Notes: generated by a model not told the origin, from the sequence alone. Counted from the stretch's first letter, positions 1 through 9,669 are shown. The stretch: 64,000 nucleotides of DNA from Flavobacterium sp. SUN052 (GCF_028867935.1 NZ_JAPQNS010000003.1:186001-250000); one strand, 5' to 3'. Made by a program: numbers and translations.

Positions 1-561
1 GATGCTTTGAGGAAACTAGGGGGGTTCGATGAGAAGTATTTTATGTACTTCGAGGATACTGACTTGTCGCTTCGGGCGCGGTTGCTTGGTTATAGCTTGC
101 TATGTGATGCCAGGGCAATTATCGTTCATCACTACAAATTGGGCATGAATCCGGTCAAATTTGGTTACCTAGAACGCAATCGGCTCATTACTCTTCTTAA
201 GGTACTCCATTTGCGGACTCTCCGCCAACTACTCCCCGCCCTGCTCCTGACTGAGTTGTTGACCTGGAGCTATGCCGTGCGGGGAATCTCCTACCTGAAA
301 CAGCGTGTTTGGGCCTATCGGTGGATATGGAATAATCGAAAACGCCTGCGCGAACAATACAGGTCTATTCAGCAAACCCGCCTATTAACCGATGCTCAGC
401 TCTTGACTGACAGTTTGTCGGCCTTGCCTTTTGAGCAGTTGATGAGCAGTAGGTTAGGGAGTTTTATTAATCAATTCACATTCTGGTTATTCAATTTCCT
501 AAAACCCGCTTCCCTGAGCAAACCGCTAGATATCAAACATAGTATTGACCGGAAAGAATAA
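1..561 (+). CDS. Glycosyltransferase family 2, C-terminal part (5' end outside window)
   Basis: The reading frame is open from the first base, so the gene begins upstream and only about 186 residues are visible. The start of the fragment has the glycine-phenylalanine-aspartate-glutamate motif followed by FMYFEDTDLSLRA, the signature of the acceptor-side end of GT-A family 2 enzymes (rhamnosyltransferase-like), where the ED-D acidic cluster contributes to catalysis. The remainder is basic and helical with hydrophobic stretches, typical of the C-terminal tail of cell-surface polysaccharide transferases. It converges on a second glycosyltransferase and a CDP-sugar operon, which supports a role in O-antigen or exopolysaccharide assembly at the cytoplasmic membrane. 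The sugar and the acceptor cannot be told. Confidence 0.85.
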   Translation, partial: DALRKLGGFDEKYFMYFEDTDLSLRARLLGYSLLCDARAIIVHHYKLGMNPVKFGYLERNRLITLLKVLHLRTLRQLLPALLLTELLTWSYAVRGISYLKQRVWAYRWIWNNRKRLREQYRSIQQTRLLTDAQLLTDSLSALPFEQLMSSRLGSFINQFTFWLFNFLKPASLSKPLDIKHSIDRKE

Positions 562-615
562 TTCGATCTGACCGTTGCTCAAGTGCGCTATCGAAATCGG
601 CCTCAAAAGGAGTAT

Positions 616-856
616 TCATGGCACTCTCAAAAACGAAGCGGTAGTAAATAAAACCGGTGTGGCAATAAATACTAATAAGACCAGACTTATGGTGTGATAA
701 AACCCCTTGTTTGAAAACAGAGGAACGGACTGAGGCTTTTCATTTACTGGCCCCTCCACGGTCTCTCTAGCCGAAATAACTTCGGCAGTTTTGGGTTTGC
801 CCGCTTTTGTATCGGTAGAGCTTATGGTTAATTTAAGCTGGGGCTTACTTTTTCAT
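616..856 (-). pseudogene. Small single-TM protein gene with apparent frameshift
   Basis: This fills most of the 334-base gap after the first glycosyltransferase. The minus-strand ATG at 856 is followed by AAA AAG and a stop. Removing one A from that five-A run would open a frame of about 79 residues ending at 616. The product would have a polar N-terminal half (T-D-T-K-A-G-K-P-K-T-A-E) and one predicted membrane helix near its end (SLVLLVFIATPVLF). The remaining sequence has no other good start codon in that frame. It follows the glycosyltransferase at 896-2128 by 39 bases on the same strand. It may be a decayed gene, a sequencing error in a homopolymer, or chance; no family is recognised. 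Confidence 0.3.
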
Positions 857-895
857 GAGTTTTAGTCCGGCTAAAGTCGTTTTGAAGCAGGCAAA

Positions 896-2128
896 TTACT
901 TTTTATATCGATTCATCGTCTCTCCGAAAACCATCTCAAACATATATTTCCAGGTAGATGGTCGGGTTAGATAGTGGCTGGACCGTTGACGGATATCCTG
1001 GTAGAGATTACCCGCTTCAAAAACATTCATGGCACCGTAGCGGGAGGCATTGAAAAATAAGAAAGGGTGAGCATATCGCTCCAAATCATACCAGATAATG
1101 TTGAGTGGCTTTTTGTGCGTCTGAGCAATCAGCAGCTCAATGGCTTCCAAGTTGAGATTGTTGTGTTCGGCGATATAACGTGTGGCTTCGATAACCTGAT
1201 CGTACTGCCCCCGAAGCCGGGTATTCGCTTCTTTCAGAGCCGTTCGGATAAACGGCATAAAATCAAACTGTTTCTGCTCGGCTTGATTTAATCCGGCATC
1301 AAACGATTGTAGAAAATTTTCGGCAATGATGTAGCTGTAAGCAGGTGAATAAATCATCTTCGGATGAACCGGAATTTTGGCCTCTTTCGTGAACAGATCG
1401 GCTGCTTGCTTATTTTTATCGTAGTTAAATTGAGAAGAACCCGTGCTGTGCGAAGACATCCCGTTAAGCCGCAGTTTCCGCCGGGAATAAACATATTTAC
1501 CGATAACATTAGCTAGGGCAACCGCCGAATAGGAATCCATAATCTGCGATCGAAACATACTACCCGATACCTGCTTGACGGCATTGATAGCTGACATATG
1601 CACGAAGGAGGTATATAAGCAGGCGAGCGGAGTATGCTCCTGTTTACAGGCCATCAATTTGCCTAACTCAATGTGTCCGTCCCGAATCTCGTATCCGTTT
1701 GTAAAACTGACCTTCATCATGTTGGCCTGTTCTTTCTTATAATAGGAAGGCCAGAGATAAAAGTCGGTTAGGGGATTCATGTTAACAGCTTGCAAACCAG
1801 TTTCATTGAGTAGCCTGTTGACTTCATGCACAGCGTTAGGAAGGAAGCCGTCATCATCGCCTAAAATGGTCACGAAGCCATCTTTAACGTGCGAAAGGGC
1901 AAATTCCCAGTTATGGGCCATACTGAGCCGCTCGCCCGTATTCAAGTAGTGCACCCTTGAATCGCCTAACGATTTAACAACCTGTTCGGTCTTATCAAGG
2001 CTACAATTATCAGAAACTAGAATCGTCAGGTTGTCGTAAGCTTGATTCGTGCAAGTCTTGAGAGCATGAATCAGTGTATCGGCCCTTTCGCGAGTAGGAA
2101 TCAGGATCGTAAATTTCTTTTGCTCCAT
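896..2128 (-). CDS. Glycosyltransferase family 2
   Basis: The 410-residue protein starts with the GT-A nucleotide-binding strand FTILIPTRERADTL and has VSDNCSLD at residues 38-45. An acidic DDD at 91-93 is the likely metal and nucleotide-sugar ligand. The C-terminal 250 residues are not typical of any class I can name. It is the last gene of the CDP-sugar operon, 17 bases after the epimerase gene, so it probably transfers the CDP-activated deoxyhexose, or the next sugar, onto a lipid-linked glycan at the inner membrane. The acceptor is unknown. Confidence 0.85.
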   Translation of the reverse strand: MEQKKFTILIPTRERADTLIHALKTCTNQAYDNLTILVSDNCSLDKTEQVVKSLGDSRVHYLNTGERLSMAHNWEFALSHVKDGFVTILGDDDGFLPNAVHEVNRLLNETGLQAVNMNPLTDFYLWPSYYKKEQANMMKVSFTNGYEIRDGHIELGKLMACKQEHTPLACLYTSFVHMSAINAVKQVSGSMFRSQIMDSYSAVALANVIGKYVYSRRKLRLNGMSSHSTGSSQFNYDKNKQAADLFTKEAKIPVHPKMIYSPAYSYIIAENFLQSFDAGLNQAEQKQFDFMPFIRTALKEANTRLRGQYDQVIEATRYIAEHNNLNLEAIELLIAQTHKKPLNIIWYDLERYAHPFLFFNASRYGAMNVFEAGNLYQDIRQRSSHYLTRPSTWKYMFEMVFGETMNRYKK

Positions 2129-2145
2129 AGCTTTTGAACAGGAAA

Positions 2146-2994
2146 TTAACCGAGGAGGCTATTCAGTCGGGTATTATCCCCCCAGAAGGCCATGGGTTCA
2201 TAGTCGGGGTAGGGATAATAACCCAAATTAAGTTTGAGGGATGCCTTTCGCTTTTCCAGATGCTCTTCTACTAGCCGCCTAACCGAGATAGGGTTGCCAC
2301 TACAGCAGTTAATGGTGCCACCAAACTGGTGTTGGCTTGCAATTGCACAAAGATACTGCGCGATAGTTTCAATGGGTAAGTAATCGCGCAACTGTTCTCC
2401 CCCTGACATATTGAAAATGGCATCACCTCGCTCAATTACCCGGTCTAATAAAGGTAGCAATGAGTTAGCACTTTGACCCTCTCCATACATGTAGAACAGC
2501 CGTACCCATTTTAGTTGGAAGGCATATTCGCTTTGCAGGCTTTCCAGAAATTTACGAAGTGAATCTTTTGCCAGCGCATACGGATTATTAGGGAGCGTTG
2601 GCAGAGACTCACTCAGGCAACCACTTTGCATGCCATATTCAAAACAAGTTCCAGTTACAGTTAGGTTTTTTAAACCGTGGGTAAGAAGGTTTTTCAGGAA
2701 CAGATATTGTGGAAATAGATTCTGGTCATAGTGGAAGGAGGCTTTATAGTTTGGTAACCCCTGCCAGGCTAAATGAATTAGGGCGTCTGGTTGACCAAAG
2801 TGTTTATATAGATTTTGTTCGTCGCCATGTTTAGATATACTGTATTGGATAAACGTAACGTGTTTAAACCACGGAAATTTCTGGACCAATTGTGAGTTAG
2901 TAGCGGTTGCAATTACTTGATACCCGTTCTCCAAAAGTTGATTTACTACATGTTGGCCTACAAAACCAGTTGCTCCCGTAACAAGAACTTTCAT
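2146..2994 (-). CDS. NAD-dependent epimerase/dehydratase (CDP-4-keto-6-deoxyhexose reductase candidate)
   Basis: This is an extended short-chain dehydrogenase of 282 residues. The Rossmann motif GATGFVG lies at residues 7-13 and the catalytic YxxxK is Y139/K143 (NPYALAK). ATG 2994 places the first strand directly at the N-terminus; an in-frame GTG at 3015 would add seven residues. It follows the RmlC-like epimerase gene. In the CDP-6-deoxyhexose pathways known from Yersinia and Salmonella, an SDR reductase performs the last step, reduction of the 4-keto group, and that is the role I infer. The stereochemistry of the product cannot be read from the sequence. Confidence 0.82.
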   Translation of the reverse strand: MKVLVTGATGFVGQHVVNQLLENGYQVIATATNSQLVQKFPWFKHVTFIQYSISKHGDEQNLYKHFGQPDALIHLAWQGLPNYKASFHYDQNLFPQYLFLKNLLTHGLKNLTVTGTCFEYGMQSGCLSESLPTLPNNPYALAKDSLRKFLESLQSEYAFQLKWVRLFYMYGEGQSANSLLPLLDRVIERGDAIFNMSGGEQLRDYLPIETIAQYLCAIASQHQFGGTINCCSGNPISVRRLVEEHLEKRKASLKLNLGYYPYPDYEPMAFWGDNTRLNSLLG

Positions 2995-3028
2995 CGATCT
3001 GCTATTTTTCAACACTAATTACTATAAG

Positions 3029-3583
3029 TCAGATTATTATCCCAATAAACGTCTCGTCATCCAGATAAGAATGTAGACCATCTTTGGCAGATGTATCAGT
3101 TACGGGCAGCGGCCATTCAATATTAATCAAGGGATCATTATAGCGAATTCCGCTTTCATGCTCAGGTGCGTAATATTGGCTCACAGAGTAGGTGACTTCG
3201 CAATCAGGTGCTAAGGTTTGAAACCCGTGAGCAAATCCTTGCGGAACATACATCATTGCCTGATTATCTGCAGAAAGCTCAGCGCCAAACCACTCCCCAA
3301 GTGTGGGCGAGCCAGCCCGTAAATCAATGATAACATCAAAAACATGCCCGGCGATACATCTCACTAACTTGATTTCGGCATGGGGTGGGTACTGAAAGTG
3401 CATTCCCCGAACAGTTCCAGCATGTCGCGTCAGCGAATGATTCATCTGAACCCATTCGGCATTATGACCTACTTCGGCGAAGAGCTTGTGGTCATACACT
3501 CGTGCAAACCAGCCTCGCTCATCATTACGGGGAGACGGATGTATTAAATAGGAGCCAGATAATGGAGTGGGTGTAAAAATCAT
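3029..3583 (-). CDS. RmlC-like 3,5-epimerase (cupin), acting on a CDP-4-keto-6-deoxyhexose
   Basis: The protein of 184 residues matches the dTDP-4-dehydrorhamnose 3,5-epimerase family. It has the RGMHFQ motif carrying the catalytic base histidine, KLVRC, VFDVIIDLR, VPQGFAHGF and a conserved tyrosine in VTYSVSQYY. The ATG at 3583 overlaps the TGA of the dehydratase gene as ATGA, which indicates translational coupling and settles the start; an upstream TTG would add four residues. There are no rmlA, rmlB or rmlD genes here. Its neighbours make a CDP sugar, so the substrate is more likely CDP-4-keto-6-deoxyglucose than the dTDP form. That substrate call is inference. Confidence 0.85.
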   Translation of the reverse strand: MIFTPTPLSGSYLIHPSPRNDERGWFARVYDHKLFAEVGHNAEWVQMNHSLTRHAGTVRGMHFQYPPHAEIKLVRCIAGHVFDVIIDLRAGSPTLGEWFGAELSADNQAMMYVPQGFAHGFQTLAPDCEVTYSVSQYYAPEHESGIRYNDPLINIEWPLPVTDTSAKDGLHSYLDDETFIGIII

Positions 3584-4677
3584 TTTGTCCAACAAAGATC
3601 TATTTTGATAGCAGCCTGAATATAAGAACTAAAGTCGTTCGAGGTAGGCCCTTCACCCGTTTCGTAGTACGTTTGATACCAGCGAATAGTCCGTTCAATA
3701 GCCTCGGCAGTGGTCCAGACCGGTTGCCACTCTAACCACTTATGCGCTTTGGTGCAATCTAGGCTCAGGAGGTGGGCTTCGTGTGGGTTATGGTCAAACG
3801 TTTGTTCGTCCGCATCAATAGCCGACCAGTGTGTGCGGGCAATACGAACTACTTCTCGCACCGGTAGTACATCGGTTGTTTGAGGGCCGAAGTTCCATCC
3901 CTCGGCTATTGATACATCGGCTTCGAGCAATCTTTGTCCAACGAGCAGATAACCCGACAGGGGTTCAAGCACATGTTGCCACGGACGAACCGCTAGCGGA
4001 TTCCGAATCGCAACAGGTTGACCCAACACGCTTCCCCGTACTAAATCGGGAATGAGTCGGTCAGCGGCCCAATCTCCCCCGCCAATAACATTGCCCGCCC
4101 GTACACTGGCAATTAACGTTTGATGCGATTGGCCATAACAACTTACAGGAAAAAACGAGTTGCGATAACTGCTCACAACTAGCTCGGCTGCTCCCTTCGA
4201 CATACTGTAGGGGTCGTATCCCCCCATTGGATCTGTCTCCTTGAGCGGATGCCCGTCTTCAGGATTCTCGTAACACTTATCACTTGTAATGACCACCACA
4301 GCTTTTACTGATGGAGTTTGCCGAACGCATTCAAGGACTTTAGCTGTTCCCAAAATATTGGTTTCGACCGTTTCCAGGGGGGCTCTGTAGGATTCCCTGA
4401 CAAGTGGCTGAGCAGCCATGTGGAATATAATTTCGGGTTGATGTCTGGCAAAAACTGCCTGCATCTCTGCTACATTATTAATATTACCCGAATAGTCAAA
4501 AATTGGCAAATTTAATAGTTGCCAATGAGCAGGATTGGTGGGGGCGGGCAATGAGTAACCAACTACAGTAGCCCCAAGGTTGTGTAGCCAATAAGCCAGC
4601 CATGAGCCTTTGAAACCTGTGTGGCCAGTAATCAATACTACTTTACTTCGATATTTATCGGCAAAAAGAGTTGTCAT
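3580..4677 (-). CDS. rfbG: CDP-glucose 4,6-dehydratase
   Basis: This extended SDR of 365 residues converts CDP-glucose to CDP-4-keto-6-deoxyglucose. It shows the family-specific start VVLITGHTGFKGSWLAYWL, the loop around PLVRESY, and the catalytic tyrosine and lysine in YDPYSMSKGAAE. The chosen ATG (4677) lies nine bases after the stop of the cytidylyltransferase gene; an in-frame GTG at 4701 would overlap that gene. It overlaps the next gene by four bases. Homologues are also called DdhB. Its pairing with rfbF is the classic entry to CDP-deoxyhexoses found in O antigens. Confidence 0.93.
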   Translation of the reverse strand: MTTLFADKYRSKVVLITGHTGFKGSWLAYWLHNLGATVVGYSLPAPTNPAHWQLLNLPIFDYSGNINNVAEMQAVFARHQPEIIFHMAAQPLVRESYRAPLETVETNILGTAKVLECVRQTPSVKAVVVITSDKCYENPEDGHPLKETDPMGGYDPYSMSKGAAELVVSSYRNSFFPVSCYGQSHQTLIASVRAGNVIGGGDWAADRLIPDLVRGSVLGQPVAIRNPLAVRPWQHVLEPLSGYLLVGQRLLEADVSIAEGWNFGPQTTDVLPVREVVRIARTHWSAIDADEQTFDHNPHEAHLLSLDCTKAHKWLEWQPVWTTAEAIERTIRWYQTYYETGEGPTSNDFSSYIQAAIKIDLCWTK

Positions 4678-4685
4678 AGGTAGCT

Positions 4686-5456
4686 TTACCAAATTTTCCA
4701 CTCAGCCTGACCAGCATTCCAAGCACTTTCCAACTCTACTTTATCACGTAAGGTATCCATTGGTTTCCAGAAACCGTCATGCTTAAATGCACAAAGTTCC
4801 CCTTCGGATGCTAAAGTTTCTAAAGGATAACGCTCCCAAGTAGTAGAGTCATCAGCGATGTATTCAATTACCGACGGCTCACAAACAAAAAAGCCTCCAT
4901 TAACCCATGCACCATCCCCTTTAGGTTTCTCCATAAACGATTGTACGTGGTTTGAATTGCTGATATTTAGTGCGCCAAATCGCGCTAAAGGTTGCACAGC
5001 CGTCAGGGTACATTTTTTTTGCTGCCCCTGATGAAACTCAACAAGTGCTTTAATATTTACATTGCCAACTCCATCACCGTATGTTAATAGAAACGTATCA
5101 TCGCCAATATGTTGACGGACCCGGCGGATGCGTCCACCGGTCATCGTTTCTGTTCCTGTATCAACTAAAGTTATTTTCCAGGGTTCGGCATATGTATTGT
5201 GGACTTCGATCTGATTCGTTTTCAGATTAATAGTAACGTCGGACTGATGAAGGAAGTAGTTTGCAAAGTATTCTTTGACAATATAACCTTTGTATCCCAA
5301 GCAAATAATAAACTCGTTGAATCCATGGGCTGAGTAAATTTTCATGATATGCCACAGGATAGGCATACCACCAATTTCGACCATTGGCTTAGGCTTAATG
5401 ACGGTTTCTTCGCTCAGGCGAGTTCCCAAACCGCCTGCTAAAATGACTACTTTCAT
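4686..5456 (-). CDS. rfbF: Glucose-1-phosphate cytidylyltransferase
   Basis: The enzyme makes CDP-glucose from CTP and glucose 1-phosphate. The 256-residue protein begins VVILAGGLGTRLSEET, the nucleotidyltransferase signature, followed by KPKPMVEIGGMPILWHIMK, and has the family features LTYGDGVG and VNGGFFVCEPSV. Length and motifs fit RfbF/DdhA throughout. It is the first gene of the minus-strand CDP-sugar operon and is divergent from gcvP across a 222-base intergenic region that must hold its promoter; I see no perfect TAnnTTTG box for it there. Confidence 0.94.
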   Translation of the reverse strand: MKVVILAGGLGTRLSEETVIKPKPMVEIGGMPILWHIMKIYSAHGFNEFIICLGYKGYIVKEYFANYFLHQSDVTINLKTNQIEVHNTYAEPWKITLVDTGTETMTGGRIRRVRQHIGDDTFLLTYGDGVGNVNIKALVEFHQGQQKKCTLTAVQPLARFGALNISNSNHVQSFMEKPKGDGAWVNGGFFVCEPSVIEYIADDSTTWERYPLETLASEGELCAFKHDGFWKPMDTLRDKVELESAWNAGQAEWKIW

Positions 5457-5606
5457 AGAAAAGGATTGCTTGTCAAGTTACGATTGACCCGTAAAATTAG
5501 GTTTTCATCCTTGATTCTTGTTATACCTCTACAACTTTTGTGCCGATCGTTATGCTTTATCTTTCAATCTACCTCGTTACTCCGCTGATTATAACAGGTC
5601 GGATTT

Positions 5607-5639
5607 TTGACCTCCATCGCACATTTTACCGTAATTTTG
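5607..5639 (+). promoter_or_regulatory. Promoter of gcvP (TTG-N22-TAATTTTG)
   Basis: A TTG at 5607-5609 and a TAATTTTG at 5632-5639 match the Bacteroidota primary sigma-factor consensus. Transcription should start near 5646, about 33 bases before the gcvP ATG. This argues against the upstream in-frame TTG as a start codon. Confidence 0.6.
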
Positions 5640-5678
5640 GGTTTGGATTTATATCAATCGTGCGTTCATCTGCTAACT

Positions 5679-8600
5679 ATGCCACTCAATATCCGGTACC
5701 AGGAGTCATTTGAAGACCGCCATAACGGCGAACAGGATCAGGAATTTAATGAAATGCTTGCTGCCGTGGGGGTTTCATCCATTGGCGAACTCATCGATCA
5801 GACGGTCCCCGCCAGCATTCGATTGGCAAATCCGCTTAATCTGCCCGCCCCCCAAACGGAAGCCCAGTTTCTGGCCAGCTTCAAAAAGATGGTCGGCCAG
5901 AACAAAATCTTTACCTCGTACATTGGTCAGGGCTATTACGACACGATCACGCCCAACGTGATTCTTCGGAATATTCTGGAAAACCCAGCCTGGTACACGG
6001 CCTACACGCCTTATCAGGCTGAGATTGCTCAGGGACGTCTTGAAGCGCTGCTGAATTTTCAGACGGTAGTAGCTGACCTGACGGGTATGGATTTGGCCAA
6101 TGCATCATTACTTGACGAAGCTACTGCCGCTGCTGAAGCCATGAACCTGCTTCATGCCACCCGCCCTGCCAGCAAGAAAAACGCCGACACCTTTTTTGTG
6201 TCGGTTCACTGCCATCCGCAAACTATCGATCTGATTCGTACGCGGGCTACTCCCGTAGGTATTCAGGTATTGGTAGGCGATCACCGCACGGTTGATTTGA
6301 CCAGCCAGGCCCTGTTTGGGATGCTGCTCCAGTACCCGGCAACTGATGGAGAGGTGTTCGATTATACAGATCTGATTGCTTCGGCGCACGAACTTGGCGT
6401 TACGGTGGCTGTTGCCAGCGACTTGATGGCGCTGACAATGCTTACGTCGCCCGGCGAAATGGGTGCTGACGTGGTAGTTGGTTCGGCGCAGCGGTTTGGG
6501 GTGCCAATGGGCTTTGGTGGGCCACATGCGGCTTTTTTTGCTACCCGCGATTCGCTGAAACGCCAGATTCCAGGGCGCATCATTGGCGTATCGGTAGATG
6601 CTCAGGGCAAACCGGCTCTTCGGATGGCGCTGCAAACTCGTGAGCAACATATTCGGCGCGAGAAAGCAACCTCTAATATTTGTACGGCTCAGGTTCTGTT
6701 GGCTGTAATGGCCAGTAGCTATGCTGTGTATCACGGCCCGGTGCGGTTGCGCCAGATTGCGGAACGTACGCATGGGTTGACGAAACTGGTTGCTACGGCG
6801 CTCGCATGGGGTGGTTATGAAGTCATCACTGAAAATTATTTCGATACGATCACGGTAAATGTAAGTGATGTTGATTCACTGAAGAAATCAGCACGAGCGG
6901 CACAGGTTAATCTTCGCTACCAGGCCGACGATCAGCAGGTAAGTATATCGTTTGATGAAGCCAAGACATACGAGGATGCCGTTGCGTTGCTGAACGTGTT
7001 TGGTGTAAATGTTGATCTGGAGGTTATTGCCAACGAGCTGGAAATTACATGGCCAGATCGGTTGGTACGAACCTCAGAGTACATGACTCACCCGGTTTTC
7101 AATACGCACCACACCGAACATGAGATGCTTCGGTATCTGAAATCACTCGAAGAAAAAGATCTTTCGCTGGTCCATTCGATGATTTCGCTGGGCAGCTGTA
7201 CCATGAAACTCAATGCCACCGCCGAGATGATTCCGGTGACGTGGCCTGAGATTGGTAAGTTACATCCCTTTGCGCCAAAAGACCAAACCGTTGGCTATCA
7301 GCAACTGTTTGCTGACCTCAACGACTGGCTTTGTGAAATCACGGGTTTTGCGGCTATGTCGCTCCAGCCCAATTCGGGGGCTCAGGGTGAGTATGCAGGC
7401 CTGATGGTTATCCGCGATTATCACCTGAGTCGGGGCGACGATCACCGCAATGTGGCTTTGATTCCGCAGTCGGCGCACGGTACTAACCCGGCAAGCGCGG
7501 TAATGGCCGGCATGAAAGTGGTGATCGTGAAATGCGACGAGCGTGGAAATATCGACGTTACTGACCTTCGGGCAAAAGCCGAGCAGTATAGTCAGGATTT
7601 GTCGTCGCTGATGGTCACGTATCCATCAACGCACGGCGTTTTCGAAGAAAGTATTACTGAAATCTGTGCCATTATCCACGAGCACGGTGGACAGGTATAT
7701 ATGGACGGGGCTAACATGAATGCGCAGGTTGGCTTGACTTCTCCGGCGAACATTGGGGCCGACGTTTGCCACTTAAACCTACATAAAACATTCTGTATTC
7801 CTCACGGTGGGGGAGGCCCGGGCATGGGTCCAATCGGTGTAGCGGCTCACCTGGTGCCGTTTTTGCCGGGCCATGTTATCGATAGCAAAAAGGCAACGGG
7901 TGCTGGTGCGGTTTCGGCGGCCCCATTTGGCTCGGCAAGTATTCTGACCATCTCGTATGCCTACATTGCCATGATGGGTGGTGAAGGGCTGACCAGAGCT
8001 ACGGAACGCGCCATTCTGAACGCTAACTACATTAAATCGCGGCTTGAGGGCCATTACGATGTGCTGTATACCGGCACAAATGGCCGGGCCGCTCACGAAA
8101 TGATTATTGACTGCCGCCCGTTCAAATCAGCGGTGGGCGTGGAGGTAGAAGACATTGCCAAGCGGTTGATGGATTACTGTTTCCATGCGCCTACGGTGTC
8201 GTTCCCGGTAGCGGGAACGATGATGATTGAGCCAACCGAATCAGAGTCTAAATCAGAACTCGACCGTTTTTGTGATGCGATGATCGCTATCCGCAACGAG
8301 ATTCGGGAAATTGAAAACGGACAGGCAGATCGCGCTAACAACGTGCTAAAACATGCTCCTCATACAGTTGGGGTAGTGATGACTGATGACTGGAACCGGC
8401 CTTATAGCCGCGAAAAAGCCGCTTTCCCATTGCCGTACGTGAAAGCTCGTAAGTTCTGGCCAAGTGTCAGCCGCATCGACAGCGCCTATGGTGACCGGAA
8501 TTTGGTTTGTTCCTGCATACCAACGGATGCCTACGCGGAGGAGGTATCGGAAGTTTTGGCCACTAAAACGGTATCAACAGACGCAGTGCCAACGGCGTAG
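5679..8600 (+). CDS. gcvP: Glycine dehydrogenase (decarboxylating), glycine cleavage system P protein
   Basis: The 973-residue enzyme is a full-length P protein with N- and C-terminal PLP-fold halves fused, as in Escherichia coli. It decarboxylates glycine and passes the aminomethyl group to lipoyl-GcvH. The N-terminal half shows [31 protein letters not shown] and [17 protein letters not shown]. The PLP lysine lies in [18 protein letters not shown] in the C-terminal half. The ATG at 5679 gives the usual family length. The T and H genes are not adjacent, which is common. A perfect 40-bp inverted repeat lies just downstream. Confidence 0.97.
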   Translation: MPLNIRYQESFEDRHNGEQDQEFNEMLAAVGVSSIGELIDQTVPASIRLANPLNLPAPQTEAQFLASFKKMVGQNKIFTSYIGQGYYDTITPNVILRNILENPAWYTAYTPYQAEIAQGRLEALLNFQTVVADLTGMDLANASLLDEATAAAEAMNLLHATRPASKKNADTFFVSVHCHPQTIDLIRTRATPVGIQVLVGDHRTVDLTSQALFGMLLQYPATDGEVFDYTDLIASAHELGVTVAVASDLMALTMLTSPGEMGADVVVGSAQRFGVPMGFGGPHAAFFATRDSLKRQIPGRIIGVSVDAQGKPALRMALQTREQHIRREKATSNICTAQVLLAVMASSYAVYHGPVRLRQIAERTHGLTKLVATALAWGGYEVITENYFDTITVNVSDVDSLKKSARAAQVNLRYQADDQQVSISFDEAKTYEDAVALLNVFGVNVDLEVIANELEITWPDRLVRTSEYMTHPVFNTHHTEHEMLRYLKSLEEKDLSLVHSMISLGSCTMKLNATAEMIPVTWPEIGKLHPFAPKDQTVGYQQLFADLNDWLCEITGFAAMSLQPNSGAQGEYAGLMVIRDYHLSRGDDHRNVALIPQSAHGTNPASAVMAGMKVVIVKCDERGNIDVTDLRAKAEQYSQDLSSLMVTYPSTHGVFEESITEICAIIHEHGGQVYMDGANMNAQVGLTSPANIGADVCHLNLHKTFCIPHGGGGPGMGPIGVAAHLVPFLPGHVIDSKKATGAGAVSAAPFGSASILTISYAYIAMMGGEGLTRATERAILNANYIKSRLEGHYDVLYTGTNGRAAHEMIIDCRPFKSAVGVEVEDIAKRLMDYCFHAPTVSFPVAGTMMIEPTESESKSELDRFCDAMIAIRNEIREIENGQADRANNVLKHAPHTVGVVMTDDWNRPYSREKAAFPLPYVKARKFWPSVSRIDSAYGDRNLVCSCIPTDAYAEEVSEVLATKTVSTDAVPTA

Positions 8601-8662
8601 GGTACTAACTTACGTCTAGATAACAAGCTAGGGGTGGGAAATTGATTAACAAGTCTAACTTG

Positions 8663-8762
8663 ATTGCTGTCGCATGAGGCCTTCGACTCCGCTCAGGCTG
8701 ACAACCAGTTCGAGCGTTTCCCGTCAGCCTGAGCGGAGTCGAAGGCCTCATGCGACAGCAAT
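8663..8762. repeat. Perfect 40-bp inverted repeat with 20-base loop
   Basis: Positions 8663-8702 and 8723-8762 are exact reverse complements, separated by 20 bases. The arm contains CCTTCGACTCCGCTCAGG, a sequence type that recurs in intergenic palindromes of many genomes of this phylum. It lies between the convergent ends of gcvP and the AlbA_2 gene, is followed on the plus strand by TTTTT, and could terminate transcription from both sides. It is most likely a MITE or REP-like element. Confidence 0.9.
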
Positions 8763-8804
8763 TTTTAAGACAATTGGTCGTCTTTTTTGCGCCCGACAGT
8801 GCCG

Positions 8805-9458
8805 TCACAAACCCGCCCGGCTCGTATAGCGGTCAACGACCTCGTTGGGGTGAATTTGTAACACGTTGGCTAAAACCAGCAATACAAGGGTTCGGGATGC
8901 GATTTTGCGGGGAACATTAGCAATGCTCGCAAACAAATCGACCGTAATGGTCTGGTGTTGATTGAGGTGTTGTAACAGTACGCGTTCCTTATCGCCGTAG
9001 GTGAAGCGGACACTTCGGTCGGCACGTTCGCCTTTCAGGATTTCACGAACCTCTTTGCTGGCCTGCACCGATTTATCGGCTACACGTACATAGGCTTTTT
9101 TCTCGTCCGGCTTCTCCGGGTCGAGCACTACGTAATGAGGGCGGTTACGGCTGGGCGGAATGCGGAAAGCTAATACCTCACGCTCGTCATAGAGTGGAAT
9201 CCGTTCAAGCGTGTATGAAATTGCCGGAAAGCAATATTTCTGGATAGCTCGTTCGAGGAGGTAAAGATCCTCATCGGCATACTTAAGGCCGGGTATGGTG
9301 AGGTCGTCGTTGACGCCGACGAAGAGGAAGCCGCCATCAGTGTTGGCGAATGCAACAACTTCGCGGATGATTTTGTCGGGGTGGTTTACTTTTAATTTAA
9401 ACTCGATCTGCTGGCCTTCACCCCGACGAACCAGATCTTTGAGTGCCCGGTAGTCCAT
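8805..9458 (-). CDS. AlbA_2 (Schlafen AAA-4-like) domain protein
   Basis: The N-terminal part has GEGQQIEFKLK and VVAFANTDGGFLFVGVND, the hallmark of the AlbA_2 domain found in many putative transcriptional regulators; the C-terminal 60 residues could form a winged helix (LASRTLVLL-type region, ANVPRKIASR). I chose ATG 9458 (217 residues) because a good promoter lies upstream of it, inside a longer frame that would start at 9536. The role is probably ATP- or DNA-linked regulation in the cytoplasm; no partner is evident. It converges on gcvP across the long hairpin. Confidence 0.75.
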   Translation of the reverse strand: MDYRALKDLVRRGEGQQIEFKLKVNHPDKIIREVVAFANTDGGFLFVGVNDDLTIPGLKYADEDLYLLERAIQKYCFPAISYTLERIPLYDEREVLAFRIPPSRNRPHYVVLDPEKPDEKKAYVRVADKSVQASKEVREILKGERADRSVRFTYGDKERVLLQHLNQHQTITVDLFASIANVPRKIASRTLVLLVLANVLQIHPNEVVDRYTSRAGL

Positions 9459-9495
9459 ATTAGTGGCATACTGATTTTGTGGAGCACTTACTGGA

Positions 9496-9526
9496 CTAAA
9501 TATACAACTGTTTTCCGTAACTGCAA
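9496..9526 (-). promoter_or_regulatory. Promoter of the AlbA_2 gene (TTG-N19-TATATTTA)
   Basis: On the minus strand, TTG at 9526-9524 is followed after 19 bases by TATATTTA at 9504-9497, one base off the TAnnTTTG consensus. The expected transcript starts around 9490, about 30 bases before ATG 9458. This makes the longer reading frame from 9536 unlikely. Confidence 0.5.
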
Positions 9527-9669
9527 GGGTCGACATCTGTATAACGCGATTATCTTATGATGAAGTTGAGCCAAAGGCCTTTTTTGTCAACTTTTCGGAC
9601 AAACAAACCGTTAACTTCACAGAGTGAATACACTCATTCAACGGTTTTACCCAACTTAATAACACAAAT

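Noticed and set aside
5607..5678. A 24-residue N-terminal extension of GcvP from a TTG codon
   Set aside because: The extension covers the promoter elements and does not resemble the family N-terminus.
6108..6773. A 221-codon open frame antisense to gcvP
   Set aside because: It is a shadow of the highly conserved gcvP coding sequence with no domain-like pattern and no promoter.
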